A DNA stretch of 64,000 nt from Nocardioides sp. SLBN-35 (lineage in GTDB: Bacteria; Actinomycetota; Actinomycetes; Propionibacteriales; Nocardioidaceae), in NCBI RefSeq assembly GCF_006715725.1, contig NZ_VFNU01000001.1:1922001-1986000 (forward strand), read 5' to 3'. This document shows positions 25,934-33,794 of this stretch, piece after piece. The first letter of the stretch is position 1, and each line of letters opens with the position of its first letter. The position numbers were made by a program, and so were the translations under genes. The notes below the pieces were generated by a model, which ran no database searches, was not told where the DNA came from, and saw nothing but the letters and a program-made list of their open reading frames with translations.

Positions 25934-27475
25934 ATGACCGAACCGACGGGCCTGGCTGTCACGACCGTCGACACCACGGGCCTGGTGCTCGCCGGCGTCG
26001 AGGAGGACCGCGCGCTGGACGTGCTCTTCGACGAGCGCCGGATCTGGTCGTTCTGGTCGGTGCGCGACACCGAGGACGCGCCCTCGGGCGTGCCCGGCGA
26101 GCGGCGGGTCGCGTGGCCCGAGCGGATGGTGCGCTTCCTCGACGGCCCGACCCGGCTGCAGGTGCGCGACCACGTGGCCGGCACGGTCGTGCACGACGAG
26201 GAGACCACCTTCGGCACCGCCGAGGAGCGGATCGCCTTCGTCAACAAGTCGGGGCTGCCGATCGCTCTCGACAAGTCCGGCCGCTTCCACCCCGAGTTCT
26301 CGGTGCGCTCCGGCGACCAGCTCGAGCCGCTCCTCGAGGCGATGCACCGGGTGATCGCGATCCTCGAGGACGAGGGGATCGCGGCGTTCCCGGCGTACGG
26401 CACGCTGCTGGGCGCGGTGCGCGAGCAGGACTTCCTCGGTCACGACTCCGACGCCGACCTCGGCTACGTCTCGCGGCACAGCTCGCCCGTCGACGTGGTG
26501 CGCGAGTCGTTCCGGCTCCAGCGCGCACTGGCCGCGCACGGCATGGCGACCTTCCGCTACAGCGGCGGTGCGTTCCGCATCGACGTCGAGGAGAGCGACG
26601 GGTCGGTGCGCGGCCTCGACCTGTTCGGCGGCTTCTTCGCCGGCGACGGGTTGCTCTACCTGATGGGAGAGGTGGGCGTGGAGTTCCGCGAGGAGTGGAT
26701 CTTCCCGCTCTCGACGGTGACCCTCGCGGGCCACGAGTTCCCGGCCCCGGCCGTGCCCGAGCGGCTCCTCGTGGCGATGTACGGGCCGCACTGGAAGGTC
26801 CCGGACCCCGCGTTCAAGTTCGAGACCTCCACCGAGGTCAAGACCCGGCTCGACAACTGGTTCCGCGGGCTCTCGCCGTACCGTCGCGACTGGCAGACCA
26901 ACCAGGCCCACCGCAAGGGCGACGTCAACGCGCCCGCCTCCGACCTCGCCCTCCGCCTGGCCGCCGACACCGCCGAGGGCACCCACGTCCTCGACGTCGG
27001 CGCGGGACGGGGGAGCGACGCGCTGCACCTGGCCCGTGCGGGCTTCCGCACCACCGCCTACGACTACGTGCCGCTGACGCTGCGCAAGGCCGGCCGGGTC
27101 GCCGGGCGCGAGGGCGCCTCGCTCGACGTACGGATGATCAGCCTGACCCAGCTGCGCTCGGTCCTCGGCGAGGGTGCGCGGGTCGCCCGCGAGGACGGGC
27201 CGCGGGCGATGCTCGCACGCCACGTGCTGGACGCGACCACCGAACGCGGCCGGGAGGGCCTGCTCCGCTTCGCGGCGATGGCGCTGCGCGGCGGCGGCCG
27301 GCTGCACACCGAGTTCGCGACGGGCGAGGGTGAGGCGGGGGAGGGTTTGTATCCTGTCTCCCTCGACGGGGTTCTCGCCTCGATCGGGCGGTTCGGAGGC
27401 TCGGTCGTGTCCACGGACGTCGAGCCCGGCGCTCCGGGCCGGGCCGGGCGGGCCGTCGTCGTGGCGGAATGGTGA
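25934..27475 (+). CDS. LicD-type nucleotidyltransferase-methyltransferase fusion
   Basis: 513 residues with three parts. The N-terminal about 130 residues are a beta-rich region I cannot assign. Residues about 130-310 form a LicD-type nucleotidyltransferase-fold domain with FPAYGTLLGAVREQDFLGHD and DSDADLGYV, the motif pair that in LicD transfers phosphocholine to teichoic acid. Residues about 330-513 form a class I SAM-dependent methyltransferase with LDVGAGRGSDALHLARAGF as SAM-binding motif I. A combined enzyme could attach and methylate a small phosphodiester-linked group on a surface polymer. It lies 12 bases after the glycosyltransferase gene. The fusion is the unusual aspect. Confidence 0.82.
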   Translation: MTEPTGLAVTTVDTTGLVLAGVEEDRALDVLFDERRIWSFWSVRDTEDAPSGVPGERRVAWPERMVRFLDGPTRLQVRDHVAGTVVHDEETTFGTAEERIAFVNKSGLPIALDKSGRFHPEFSVRSGDQLEPLLEAMHRVIAILEDEGIAAFPAYGTLLGAVREQDFLGHDSDADLGYVSRHSSPVDVVRESFRLQRALAAHGMATFRYSGGAFRIDVEESDGSVRGLDLFGGFFAGDGLLYLMGEVGVEFREEWIFPLSTVTLAGHEFPAPAVPERLLVAMYGPHWKVPDPAFKFETSTEVKTRLDNWFRGLSPYRRDWQTNQAHRKGDVNAPASDLALRLAADTAEGTHVLDVGAGRGSDALHLARAGFRTTAYDYVPLTLRKAGRVAGREGASLDVRMISLTQLRSVLGEGARVAREDGPRAMLARHVLDATTERGREGLLRFAAMALRGGGRLHTEFATGEGEAGEGLYPVSLDGVLASIGRFGGSVVSTDVEPGAPGRAGRAVVVAEW

Positions 27476-27481
27476 GAGTCG

Positions 27482-27709
27482 ATGCGTGAAGAAGAGAAGA
27501 TGACCCAGAATCGCTGGAACCTGTTCGCCACCGTCCGCGCCCAGCGGCTGCGGATCGAGACGCTCGAGACCGAGGTCGCCGAGCTGCAGCGGCACTACGT
27601 GCGGATGGCCGAGCTGGTCGACGTCGTCCAGGAGCTGCTGATCCCGATCGCCCAGCGCGACGAGGCCCGCATCGCCGAGGCGATCGAGGCGTTCGACAAG
27701 AGCCTCTGA
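27482..27709 (+). CDS. Small coiled-coil protein (DUF6752-like)
   Basis: 75 residues, almost wholly helical. Heptads run from about 17 to 45 (LRIETLETEVAELQRHYV), followed by an amphipathic helix with LVDVVQELLIPIAQ and EARIAEAIEAF. Start may be the ATG at 27482 or at 27500 (MTQNRW). It sits between the LicD fusion and the second sulfotransferase, 6 and 17 bases from them. I think it belongs to a small actinobacterial family found next to sulfotransferases, but that is from memory and weak. A scaffold or oligomerisation role for the neighbours is inference. Confidence 0.7.
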   Translation: MREEEKMTQNRWNLFATVRAQRLRIETLETEVAELQRHYVRMAELVDVVQELLIPIAQRDEARIAEAIEAFDKSL

Positions 27710-27726
27710 GGCCGGGGACCGTTCAC

Positions 27727-28809
27727 ATGGCACGTCGCGTCTTCGTCCACATCGGGCTGCCCAAGACGGCCACCACCTACCTCCAGACCATCGTCTGGGG
27801 CTCGCGCGAGCAGCTGCTCGCCGACGGGGTGCTGCTGCCCGGCCTCGGCCGGTTCGACCACCTGTGGACCAGCCGGATCGTCCGTGAGGACCCGCGGCTG
27901 CCGAAGGCGTCCGAGGAGCACCGCACCGCCTGGGAGCGGCTGCGGGCCGAGATCGCGAGCCACGACGGCGACGCGCTGGTCACCCACGAGTTCTTCGCCG
28001 CCGCGAGTGCCGAGCAGGCGACGCGGATGGCCGAGCAGCTCGCCCCGGCCGAGGTGCACGTCGTGATCACCGCGCGCGACCTGCTCGGGCTGTTCACGGC
28101 GAGCTGGCAGGAGAGCCTGAAGAACCGCGGCACCGCGCCGATGGCCGACTACTCGCGCGAGGTCTCCGAGGACCCGCGCGACGTGTGGAACTGGCGCACC
28201 CTCGACCTGCACCTGGTGCTCCAGCGCTGGTCCGCGGCCGTGCCCCACGAGCGGATCCACGTCCTGCCGCTCGACACGACCGCCCCGCGCGAGGAGATCT
28301 GGCACCGCTTCGCCGGGCTGCTCGGCCTGAGCGCGGACGCCTACGACCTGAGTCAGTCCTTCCCCAACGAGTCGATGGGCGTGGTCGAGGCCGAGGTGCT
28401 GCGCCGGGTCAACGAGCACCTGGTCGCCCGCAAGTCGCTCGGCGCCGCCCGCGACCGCGGCATGTTCATCCGCACCTTCCTCGCCGACGAGCGGCTGGTC
28501 CCGCGCAAGGGGGAGAAGTTCTGGCCCCAGCCCGACCGCATCGAGGAGTGCCGCGCCCGCAACGACGCCGCACTGGCCTACCTGCGCGAGCACCCCGTCG
28601 ACGTCGTGGGGGACCTCGCCCGGTTGGAGATCCCCGCCGAGCTGCCGGCGCGTCGTACGCCGGACACGGTGACCGATGCCGAGGTTGCCGACGCCGCCAC
28701 CGATCTGGTCGCGACGATGCTCGCCGACGTGCGCGAGCTGCGGGTCGGCGCGGGTCCCGAGCCCGCGACCGGCAGGCGCGGCCTGCTCGGCGCGCTGCGC
28801 CGCCGCTGA
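27727..28809 (+). CDS. Sulfotransferase-family protein 2
   Basis: 360 residues, soluble. The phosphosulfate-binding loop is FVHIGLPKTATTYLQTIVW (6-24), closer to the classical PKxGTT pattern than in protein 1, though Gly is replaced by Ala. VHVVITARDLLGLFTASWQES (about 113-133) is the candidate PAPS 3'-phosphate region, where an Arg is present. Overall layout and length resemble protein 1, but identity is low apart from the loops, so these are old paralogs or independent acquisitions rather than a recent copy. Last gene of the glycan cluster; a low-GC region follows. Confidence 0.82.
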   Translation: MARRVFVHIGLPKTATTYLQTIVWGSREQLLADGVLLPGLGRFDHLWTSRIVREDPRLPKASEEHRTAWERLRAEIASHDGDALVTHEFFAAASAEQATRMAEQLAPAEVHVVITARDLLGLFTASWQESLKNRGTAPMADYSREVSEDPRDVWNWRTLDLHLVLQRWSAAVPHERIHVLPLDTTAPREEIWHRFAGLLGLSADAYDLSQSFPNESMGVVEAEVLRRVNEHLVARKSLGAARDRGMFIRTFLADERLVPRKGEKFWPQPDRIEECRARNDAALAYLREHPVDVVGDLARLEIPAELPARRTPDTVTDAEVADAATDLVATMLADVRELRVGAGPEPATGRRGLLGALRRR

Positions 28810-29081
28810 TCCTGCGCCTGACCCTGCGCTGATCCTGGCCGACCCGGCTGGCCCTGCGCGACCGCTCAGGTCGGGCTCCGGCACGCCGAAGGGCCGCAGG
28901 AATTCGCGCGCATTCCTTTTCCGGGCCCCCGTGTATTCCGGCATGAATTACACGGGTGTGATTAACCGAATTACATCATTGTAGTTATTCGCGCTGTATT
29001 GCCATGTTGAAGTTGTTACTGATGTGATTCCTGAGGAAATTGTTCGCTCGGTGCATTTCGCACCGTGAATCGGGAGGTCCC
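28810..29081 (+). other. 272-base AT-rich intergenic region upstream of the EEP-PLD gene
   Basis: The longest gap in the window. The stretch from about 28905 to 29045 is much richer in A and T than anything around it (for example TGTGATTAACCGAATTACAT and ATTGTAGTTATTCGC). It holds an 8-base dyad CCCGTGTA...TACACGGG (28928-28935, 28949-28956) and a hairpin CGGTGC-N5-GCACCG (29049-29065) just before the ribosome site GGGAGG. No ORF is credible. It probably contains the promoter and a structured leader of the next gene. Confidence 0.6.
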
Positions 29082-30440
29082 ATGCGCACGCTGAGCTCGC
29101 TTCGATGGCTTCGTGCCCTACCGGCGACGGTCACGGCGCTCGCGGTCCTCGCGACCCTCCTCGTCCTCGCCGCGGCAGGCACCGGCGGCGGCAGGGGTGG
29201 CCTCGAGAAGACGGCCGCCGAGGCCGACCCGGGCACCGGCGGGGTGCGCCTGGTCCAGGCCAACATCAAGTCCGGCATGTCACTGGACCGCACTGCGTCC
29301 GACCTCGGCCAGGTGTTCGCCCAGCTCCCGGACTTCATCACCTACAACGAGGTCTCCAGTCGCCCCGACGCGATGCTGGCTCCTCCGGGCTATGCCATCC
29401 AGCGCACGCCCGGCACCTACACGGGCGCCACCGCCGTCGTGTGGGACACGGCGCGGTGGACCAAGATCGCGGCCGGCACCTACAACATCAGCAACGTGTG
29501 GGGGAAGTCGAAGAAGCAGAAGGTCCACTGGGGCGTGCGCTACGCGAACTGGGCCACGCTGCGCAACGCCGAGGGCCGCACGGTCTCGGTCGTCGCGGTG
29601 CACTTCGCGCCCGTGACGGCGTACACGCCGGGGATCACGCTGCCGTCGTACCAGCGGATGGCGGCGCTCGCGCAGACGCTGTCGGCCAGCGGTCCCGTGC
29701 TCATGGCCGGAGACGTGAACGTGAACTTCCGCAGCACCGCCTACCCGCGCAACGAGATCGCGGCGATGGGCCTGGTCAACGCCTTCGACCTGTTCGGCGT
29801 CGCGCCGGCGACCCACGACAGCGGCGCGGTGATCGACCACGCGTACCTCTACCAGGGCGACCCGCTGCTGCCGGTCACGAACCTGACCACGACCGAGCTG
29901 TACTCGGACCACAAGATGCTCACCGTCGACCTCGGCAACGTCGGGCCGCGTGCCGGTGCGTTCGCGCCGGGCTGGATGTCCAACAAGGACGACAAGAAGG
30001 CGACCATGCGCCTGGTGCGCAGCGCCATCAACCAGGCGCCTCCGGGCTCCGCGCTGCACCTCGCGACCAAGAAGCTCAGCGGCAAGAGCGTCTACCGCGC
30101 GATCGTGAACGCCCGGGCCCGCGGCGTCGAGGTCCAGATCATCACCGGCAACAGCAGGGCCACCGACCTCGACCGCAAGCTCGCCAAGCTGCTCGGCACC
30201 AAGAAGAAGCACAAGTCGTGGGCCAAGCGGAAGACGGCCTGGAGCCACTACGGCATGCCGAAGGCGCTCGTGCTCGCCAGCACCTCGGGCGGCACCCGTG
30301 CGGTGCGCATCGACTTCAACCGCGTCTGGGTGACCAAGGAGCAGAAGCGTGCCGGCTCGGCGGCGCAGGTCCGCTCGGACCAGTTCGGCTACGACGAGAT
30401 GTTCATCCGGTTCTTCGCGGCGGTGGGCCGCACCATCTGA
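29082..30440 (+). CDS. EEP-family protein with degenerate PLD-like C-terminal domain
   Basis: 452 residues. A signal peptide or anchor (about 13-33) is followed by an EEP domain (about 54-286) with Asn61 in VQANIKS, Glu90 in TYNEVSS, HFAPVTAY, Asp211/Asn213 in AGDVNVNF, IDHAYLY and Asp276-His277 in YSDHKML. From about 300 on the sequence resembles the first PLD repeat of the protein at 22436: VRSAINQAPPGSALHLATKK and ARARGVEVQIITGNSR, then GMPKALVLASTSGG where HNKMMLVSKSG stands in the PLD protein. The catalytic His is thus Pro and no second repeat exists, so this module is probably non-catalytic. ATG has GGGAGG upstream; a longer frame from 29040 is not used. Confidence 0.82.
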   Translation: MRTLSSLRWLRALPATVTALAVLATLLVLAAAGTGGGRGGLEKTAAEADPGTGGVRLVQANIKSGMSLDRTASDLGQVFAQLPDFITYNEVSSRPDAMLAPPGYAIQRTPGTYTGATAVVWDTARWTKIAAGTYNISNVWGKSKKQKVHWGVRYANWATLRNAEGRTVSVVAVHFAPVTAYTPGITLPSYQRMAALAQTLSASGPVLMAGDVNVNFRSTAYPRNEIAAMGLVNAFDLFGVAPATHDSGAVIDHAYLYQGDPLLPVTNLTTTELYSDHKMLTVDLGNVGPRAGAFAPGWMSNKDDKKATMRLVRSAINQAPPGSALHLATKKLSGKSVYRAIVNARARGVEVQIITGNSRATDLDRKLAKLLGTKKKHKSWAKRKTAWSHYGMPKALVLASTSGGTRAVRIDFNRVWVTKEQKRAGSAAQVRSDQFGYDEMFIRFFAAVGRTI

Positions 30441-30451
30441 GCCGCACCGGC

Positions 30452-30473
30452 TGAGCCGGCCCGGCCGGGCTCA
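30452..30473 (+). terminator. Terminator-like hairpin after the EEP-PLD gene
   Basis: TGAGCC (30452-30457) pairs with GGCTCA (30468-30473) around a GC-rich inner part. No T-run. It lies 11 bases after the stop codon. Confidence 0.4.
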
Positions 30474-30520
30474 ACGGGGGAGGGATCCCAGTCGACGGGG
30501 TCGTGGGGCGTGAGGCCGCC

Positions 30521-30808
30521 CTACGGCCCCGTCACCGTCTTCGCGGCCGCCACGCCCCGCTTGACCGCCGCCGAGGCGACCTGAGAGGCGAGCTGACCGG
30601 CGACCTTGAGCTGGTCGCCGACCTGCTGCGTGGCCGCGAGCGGCGCGAGGAGCTTGTCGGCGCGGGTGAGCAGGCCGTCGGCCCGCTCGACCACCCGGTC
30701 GAGGTCGGCGACGGCGGCGGTGAAGGCCGCGACGGAGGTGCTGAACTCGCGCAGCGCGGCGGTGAGGTCGGCGTCGGGCTGGGTGGCCGGGGCGTCGTAC
30801 TCGCTCAT
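30521..30808 (-). CDS. Small unknown helical protein
   Basis: 95 residues, no motif recognised. Composition is Ala-rich with alternating hydrophobic and acidic residues: ALREFSTSVAAFTAAVADLDRVVERADGLLTRADKLL suggests a long amphipathic helix, and the C-terminal part (QLASQVASAAVKRGVAAAKTV) a second one. No signal peptide or TM of sufficient length. It may be phasin-like (granule-coating) or a small structural protein; that is a guess from composition only. The start is supported by minus-strand TAGCCT seven bases upstream. Confidence 0.6.
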   Translation of the reverse strand: MSEYDAPATQPDADLTAALREFSTSVAAFTAAVADLDRVVERADGLLTRADKLLAPLAATQQVGDQLKVAGQLASQVASAAVKRGVAAAKTVTGP

Positions 30809-30815
30809 GACGACA

Positions 30816-30821
30816 AGGCTA
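30816..30821 (-). promoter_or_regulatory. Leaderless-type -10 box of the small helical protein gene
   Basis: Minus-strand TAGCCT, seven bases before the ATG at 30808. Confidence 0.5.
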
Positions 30822-30856
30822 GGTTCCCGGCCGGGGAGCGGGTTTCCGTCGCTGCG

Positions 30857-30870
30857 GTGACATGTCTCAC
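30857..30870. promoter_or_regulatory. CRP/GlxR-like site upstream of the acyl-CoA dehydrogenase operon
   Basis: GTGA-CATGTC-TCAC, a perfect four-base dyad with the six-base spacing of cAMP-receptor-type sites. If the TAGGGT at 30895-30900 is the -10, the site is centred about 43 bases before the start point, the usual place for activation; a second candidate -10 is TACAGT at 30922-30927. Confidence 0.5.
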
Positions 30871-30959
30871 GTCGCCGGTCTCGCCCCCCGTTCGTAGGGT
30901 CGGGGGATGCCTACCCGCCGGTACAGTGCGGTCCGGCACCACCAGCGAAAGGGAACCCG

Positions 30960-32156
30960 ATGACCCGGCTTTGTCAGACCGAAGGCCTCACCGAGGACCA
31001 GTCCGAGATCCTGAAGGCCGTGCGCGTCTTCGTGGACGAGCAGATCATCCCGGTCGCCCAGGAGCTCGAGCACTCCGACACCTACCCGCAGGAGATCGTC
31101 GACGGTCTCAAGGAGCTGGGCGTCTTCGGCCTGACCATCCCCGAGGAGTTCGGCGGCCTGGGCGAGTCCCTGCTGACCTACGCCCTGGTGGTCGAGGAGA
31201 TCGCCCGCGGCTGGATGAGCGTGTCGGGCGTCATCAACACCCACTTCATCGTGGCCTACCTGCTCATGCAGCACGGCACCGAGGAGCAGAAGCAGAAGTA
31301 CCTGCCCCGCATGGCGACCGGCGAGGTCCGCGGCGCGTTCTCGATGTCCGAGCCCGGCCTGGGCTCCGACGTGTCGGCCGTGTCGACCAAGGCCACCAAG
31401 CAGGCCGACGGCTCGTACTCCATCACCGGCCAGAAGATGTGGCTGACCAACGGCGCCAGCTCCACGCTGGTCGCGCTGCTCGTCAAGACCGACGAGGGCG
31501 CCGACAGTGTCTACAAGAACATGACCACCTTCCTCGTCGAGAAGGAGGCCGGGTTCGGCGAGACCGCCCAGGGCGTCACCGTGCCCGGCAAGATCGACAA
31601 GATGGGCTACAAGGGCGTCGAGACGACCGAGCTCATCCTCGAGGGCCACCAGATCGCCGCCGACCAGATCCTCGGCGGCGAGCCGGGCAAGGGCTTCTTC
31701 CAGATGATGGACGGCGTCGAGGTCGGCCGGGTCAACGTCGCCGCCCGTGCGTGCGGCCTGGCCTGGCGCGGCTTCGAGCTCGGTGTGGCCTACGCCCAGC
31801 AGCGCAAGACCTTCGGCAAGGTCATCGCCGAGCACCAGGCGGTGCTGTTCCGGATCGCCGAGATGGCGACCAAGGTCGAGGTCGCGCACAACATGATGGT
31901 CCGCGCCGCTCGTCTCAAGGACACCGGCAAGCGGATGGACGTCGAGGCCGGCATGGCCAAGATGGTCGCCTCGGAGTACGCCAACGAGGTCGTCGAGGAC
32001 TCCTTCCGGATCCACGGCGGCTACGGCTACTCCAAGGAGTACGAGATCGAGCGGCTGATGCGCGAGGTCAAGTTCATGCTCATCGGCGAGGGCACCTCCG
32101 ACATCCAGAAGATGATCATCGGCCGCCAGCTCCTCAAGGAGTACAAGCTCAAGTGA
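30960..32156 (+). CDS. Acyl-CoA dehydrogenase, probable methylsuccinyl-CoA dehydrogenase
   Basis: FAD enzyme that introduces a 2,3 double bond in acyl-CoAs, 398 residues. Family segments: LKELGVFGLTIPEEFGGLGES, AFSMSEPGLGSDVSA (FAD/substrate loop), ITGQKMWLTNGAS, YAQQRKTFGKVIAEHQAV, FRIHGGYGYSKEYEIER and the catalytic Glu in FMLIGEGTSDIQ (about 377). The direct coupling to a mesaconyl-CoA hydratase-like gene (GTG start overlapping this stop) points to (2S)-methylsuccinyl-CoA dehydrogenase of the ethylmalonyl-CoA pathway; the sequence alone supports only the family. A ribosome site (AAGGGAA) precedes the ATG, and a CRP-type site lies about 90 bases upstream. Confidence 0.9.
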   Translation: MTRLCQTEGLTEDQSEILKAVRVFVDEQIIPVAQELEHSDTYPQEIVDGLKELGVFGLTIPEEFGGLGESLLTYALVVEEIARGWMSVSGVINTHFIVAYLLMQHGTEEQKQKYLPRMATGEVRGAFSMSEPGLGSDVSAVSTKATKQADGSYSITGQKMWLTNGASSTLVALLVKTDEGADSVYKNMTTFLVEKEAGFGETAQGVTVPGKIDKMGYKGVETTELILEGHQIAADQILGGEPGKGFFQMMDGVEVGRVNVAARACGLAWRGFELGVAYAQQRKTFGKVIAEHQAVLFRIAEMATKVEVAHNMMVRAARLKDTGKRMDVEAGMAKMVASEYANEVVEDSFRIHGGYGYSKEYEIERLMREVKFMLIGEGTSDIQKMIIGRQLLKEYKLK

Positions 32157-33205
32157 GTGGAGCGACTGCGGTGAGCAAGACGAACCCGGGCAACTTCTTC
32201 GAGGACTTCACGCTCGGGCAGGTCATCCGGCACGCCACGCCGCGCACCGTCACCGAGGGTGACCGGGCCGTCTACGGCTCGATCTACCCGACCCGGTTCG
32301 CCGTGCCGTCCTCGGCGGTGTTCGCCGCGTCGGTCGGGCTGGACCAGCATCCGGTCGAGGAGCTGATCGCGTTCCACATCGCGTTCGGCAAGACCGTCCC
32401 GGACGTGTCGTTGAACGCGGTCGCGAACCTGGGCTACGCCGAGTGCCGGTTCCACCGCCCGGTCGTGCCCGGTGACACCCTGAGCACGACCTCGGAGGTG
32501 ATCGGGCTCAAGCAGAACTCGAACGGCAAGAGCGGCGTGGTCTACGTCCGCTCCACCGCGGTCGACCAGCGTGAGCGGGTCGTGCTGGAGTGGGCGCGCT
32601 GGGTGATGGTCCACAAGCGGGACCTCGATGCGCCGGCGCCGACCGCCGTCGTACCCGAGCTCGCGTCGGTCGTGGCGCCCGCGGACCTGGTGGTGCCCGA
32701 GGGGCTGGACTTCTCCGAGTACGACTTCGGCGCGGCCGGTGAGCCGCACCGCTTCGGCGACTACGTCGTGGGGGAGAGGATCGACCACGTCGACGGTGTC
32801 ACGCTGACCGAGTCGGAGCACCAGCAGGCCACCCGGCTGTGGCAGAACACCGCGAAGGTGCACTTCAACACCGAGGCGCGCCCGGACGGGCGCAACCTGG
32901 TGTACGGCGGCCACATCATCTCGATGGCCCGGGCGCTGTCCTTCAACGGCCTGGCCAACGCGCAGCTGGTCGCTGCGATCAACGCGGGTGCGCACACCGC
33001 GCCGGCGTTCGCGGGCGACACGGTCTATGCGTGGTCCGAGGTGCTGGACAAGGCCGAGACCGCGGCGCCGGGGGTGGGTGCGCTGCGGCTGCGGCTGGTG
33101 GCGACCAAGGGGCGTGACGAGTCGATGACGCTGCGTGGTGAGGACGGGAAGTACGCCCCGGGCGTGCTGCTCGACCTCGACTACTGGGCCCTCGTCCCGC
33201 GCTGA
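32153..33205 (+). CDS. MaoC-family hydratase, probable mesaconyl-CoA hydratase
   Basis: 350 residues, two hot-dog domains (about 15-150 and 195-335). The sequence follows the mesaconyl-CoA (2-methylfumaryl-CoA) hydratase family closely: KTNPGNFFEDFTLGQVIRH, ATPRTVTEGDRAVYGSIYPT, FHIAFGKTVPDVSLNAVANL, IGLKQNSNGKSGVVYVR and RWVMVHKRD. The reaction is reversible hydration of mesaconyl-CoA to methylmalyl-CoA. Start is the GTG overlapping the dehydrogenase stop; another GTG at 32171 is possible. The rest of the pathway (crotonyl-CoA carboxylase/reductase, ethylmalonyl-CoA mutase, malyl-CoA lyase) is not in this window. Confidence 0.85.
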   Translation: MSGATAVSKTNPGNFFEDFTLGQVIRHATPRTVTEGDRAVYGSIYPTRFAVPSSAVFAASVGLDQHPVEELIAFHIAFGKTVPDVSLNAVANLGYAECRFHRPVVPGDTLSTTSEVIGLKQNSNGKSGVVYVRSTAVDQRERVVLEWARWVMVHKRDLDAPAPTAVVPELASVVAPADLVVPEGLDFSEYDFGAAGEPHRFGDYVVGERIDHVDGVTLTESEHQQATRLWQNTAKVHFNTEARPDGRNLVYGGHIISMARALSFNGLANAQLVAAINAGAHTAPAFAGDTVYAWSEVLDKAETAAPGVGALRLRLVATKGRDESMTLRGEDGKYAPGVLLDLDYWALVPR

Positions 33206-33217
33206 CCGGGGTACCGG

Positions 33218-33733
33218 TCAGCCCTGCGGGACCACGGTGGTCTGCACGTCCTTGATCGTGTAGGTCACCTCGTCGTCGACCCCCTGCGCGATCCGGTCGA
33301 TCATGACCGAGCTCGGGTGGTCCTGGCCGTCGGGCCACTCGATCTTCTTCTTGGCGATCCCGGGGGCATGGGCCTGCTCGAGGATGTCGTTGATGGTCAG
33401 CCGCGCGAACTCCGGCGCGGGCGAGCCGGCGAGCGGTCCGTCGACCGAGGTCGCCTGCTCGACCTCGCCGTCGTGCACCACGACCTCGACGGTGCCGGTC
33501 TGCGGGCAGAAGCAGAGCACCTCGAGGTGGTAGGAGTAGTCCTGCGCCGCGAAGGTCGGGTATGTCGGCGCGGCACTCGCGCTCCCGGTCGCGGTGCCGG
33601 AGCTGCCCGGCGCCGTCGCGGTCGTCCGGTCGGCGGCCCGGTCGGACTCGTGGCTGCAGGCGGACAGCGCCAGCAGCAGCGGCACGGTGAGGGCGGCGGT
33701 GACGGCGGCGGAAGGCGGTCGCATGGTGCTCAT
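33218..33733 (-). CDS. Lipoprotein with DUF6174-type domain
   Basis: 171 residues. Signal peptide with lipobox LSAC (Cys about 25) and an Ala/Thr/Ser-rich linker, then a globular domain beginning YSYHLEVLCFCPQTGTVEVVV with the CFC triplet typical of this family and VHDGEVEQATSVDGPL after it. Role unknown. The start ATG 33733 has GAGG about seven bases upstream on its strand; a longer frame to 33835 and the ATG at 33724 are alternatives. It is divergent from the Liv-type operon and shares its 122-base regulatory region, so it may belong to the same regulon. Confidence 0.75.
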   Translation of the reverse strand: MSTMRPPSAAVTAALTVPLLLALSACSHESDRAADRTTATAPGSSGTATGSASAAPTYPTFAAQDYSYHLEVLCFCPQTGTVEVVVHDGEVEQATSVDGPLAGSPAPEFARLTINDILEQAHAPGIAKKKIEWPDGQDHPSSVMIDRIAQGVDDEVTYTIKDVQTTVVPQG

Positions 33734-33794
33734 GATGCCTCGGACGGCCCGCGCGGCCCGATGGTTCCCCGGCGTACGGGCGCCTGACCGGGAC

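Noticed and set aside
23919..30440. Genomic island or prophage
   Set aside because: No integrase, tRNA site, direct repeats or phage genes were seen; apart from the AT-rich gap at 28905-29045, base composition matches the neighbours.
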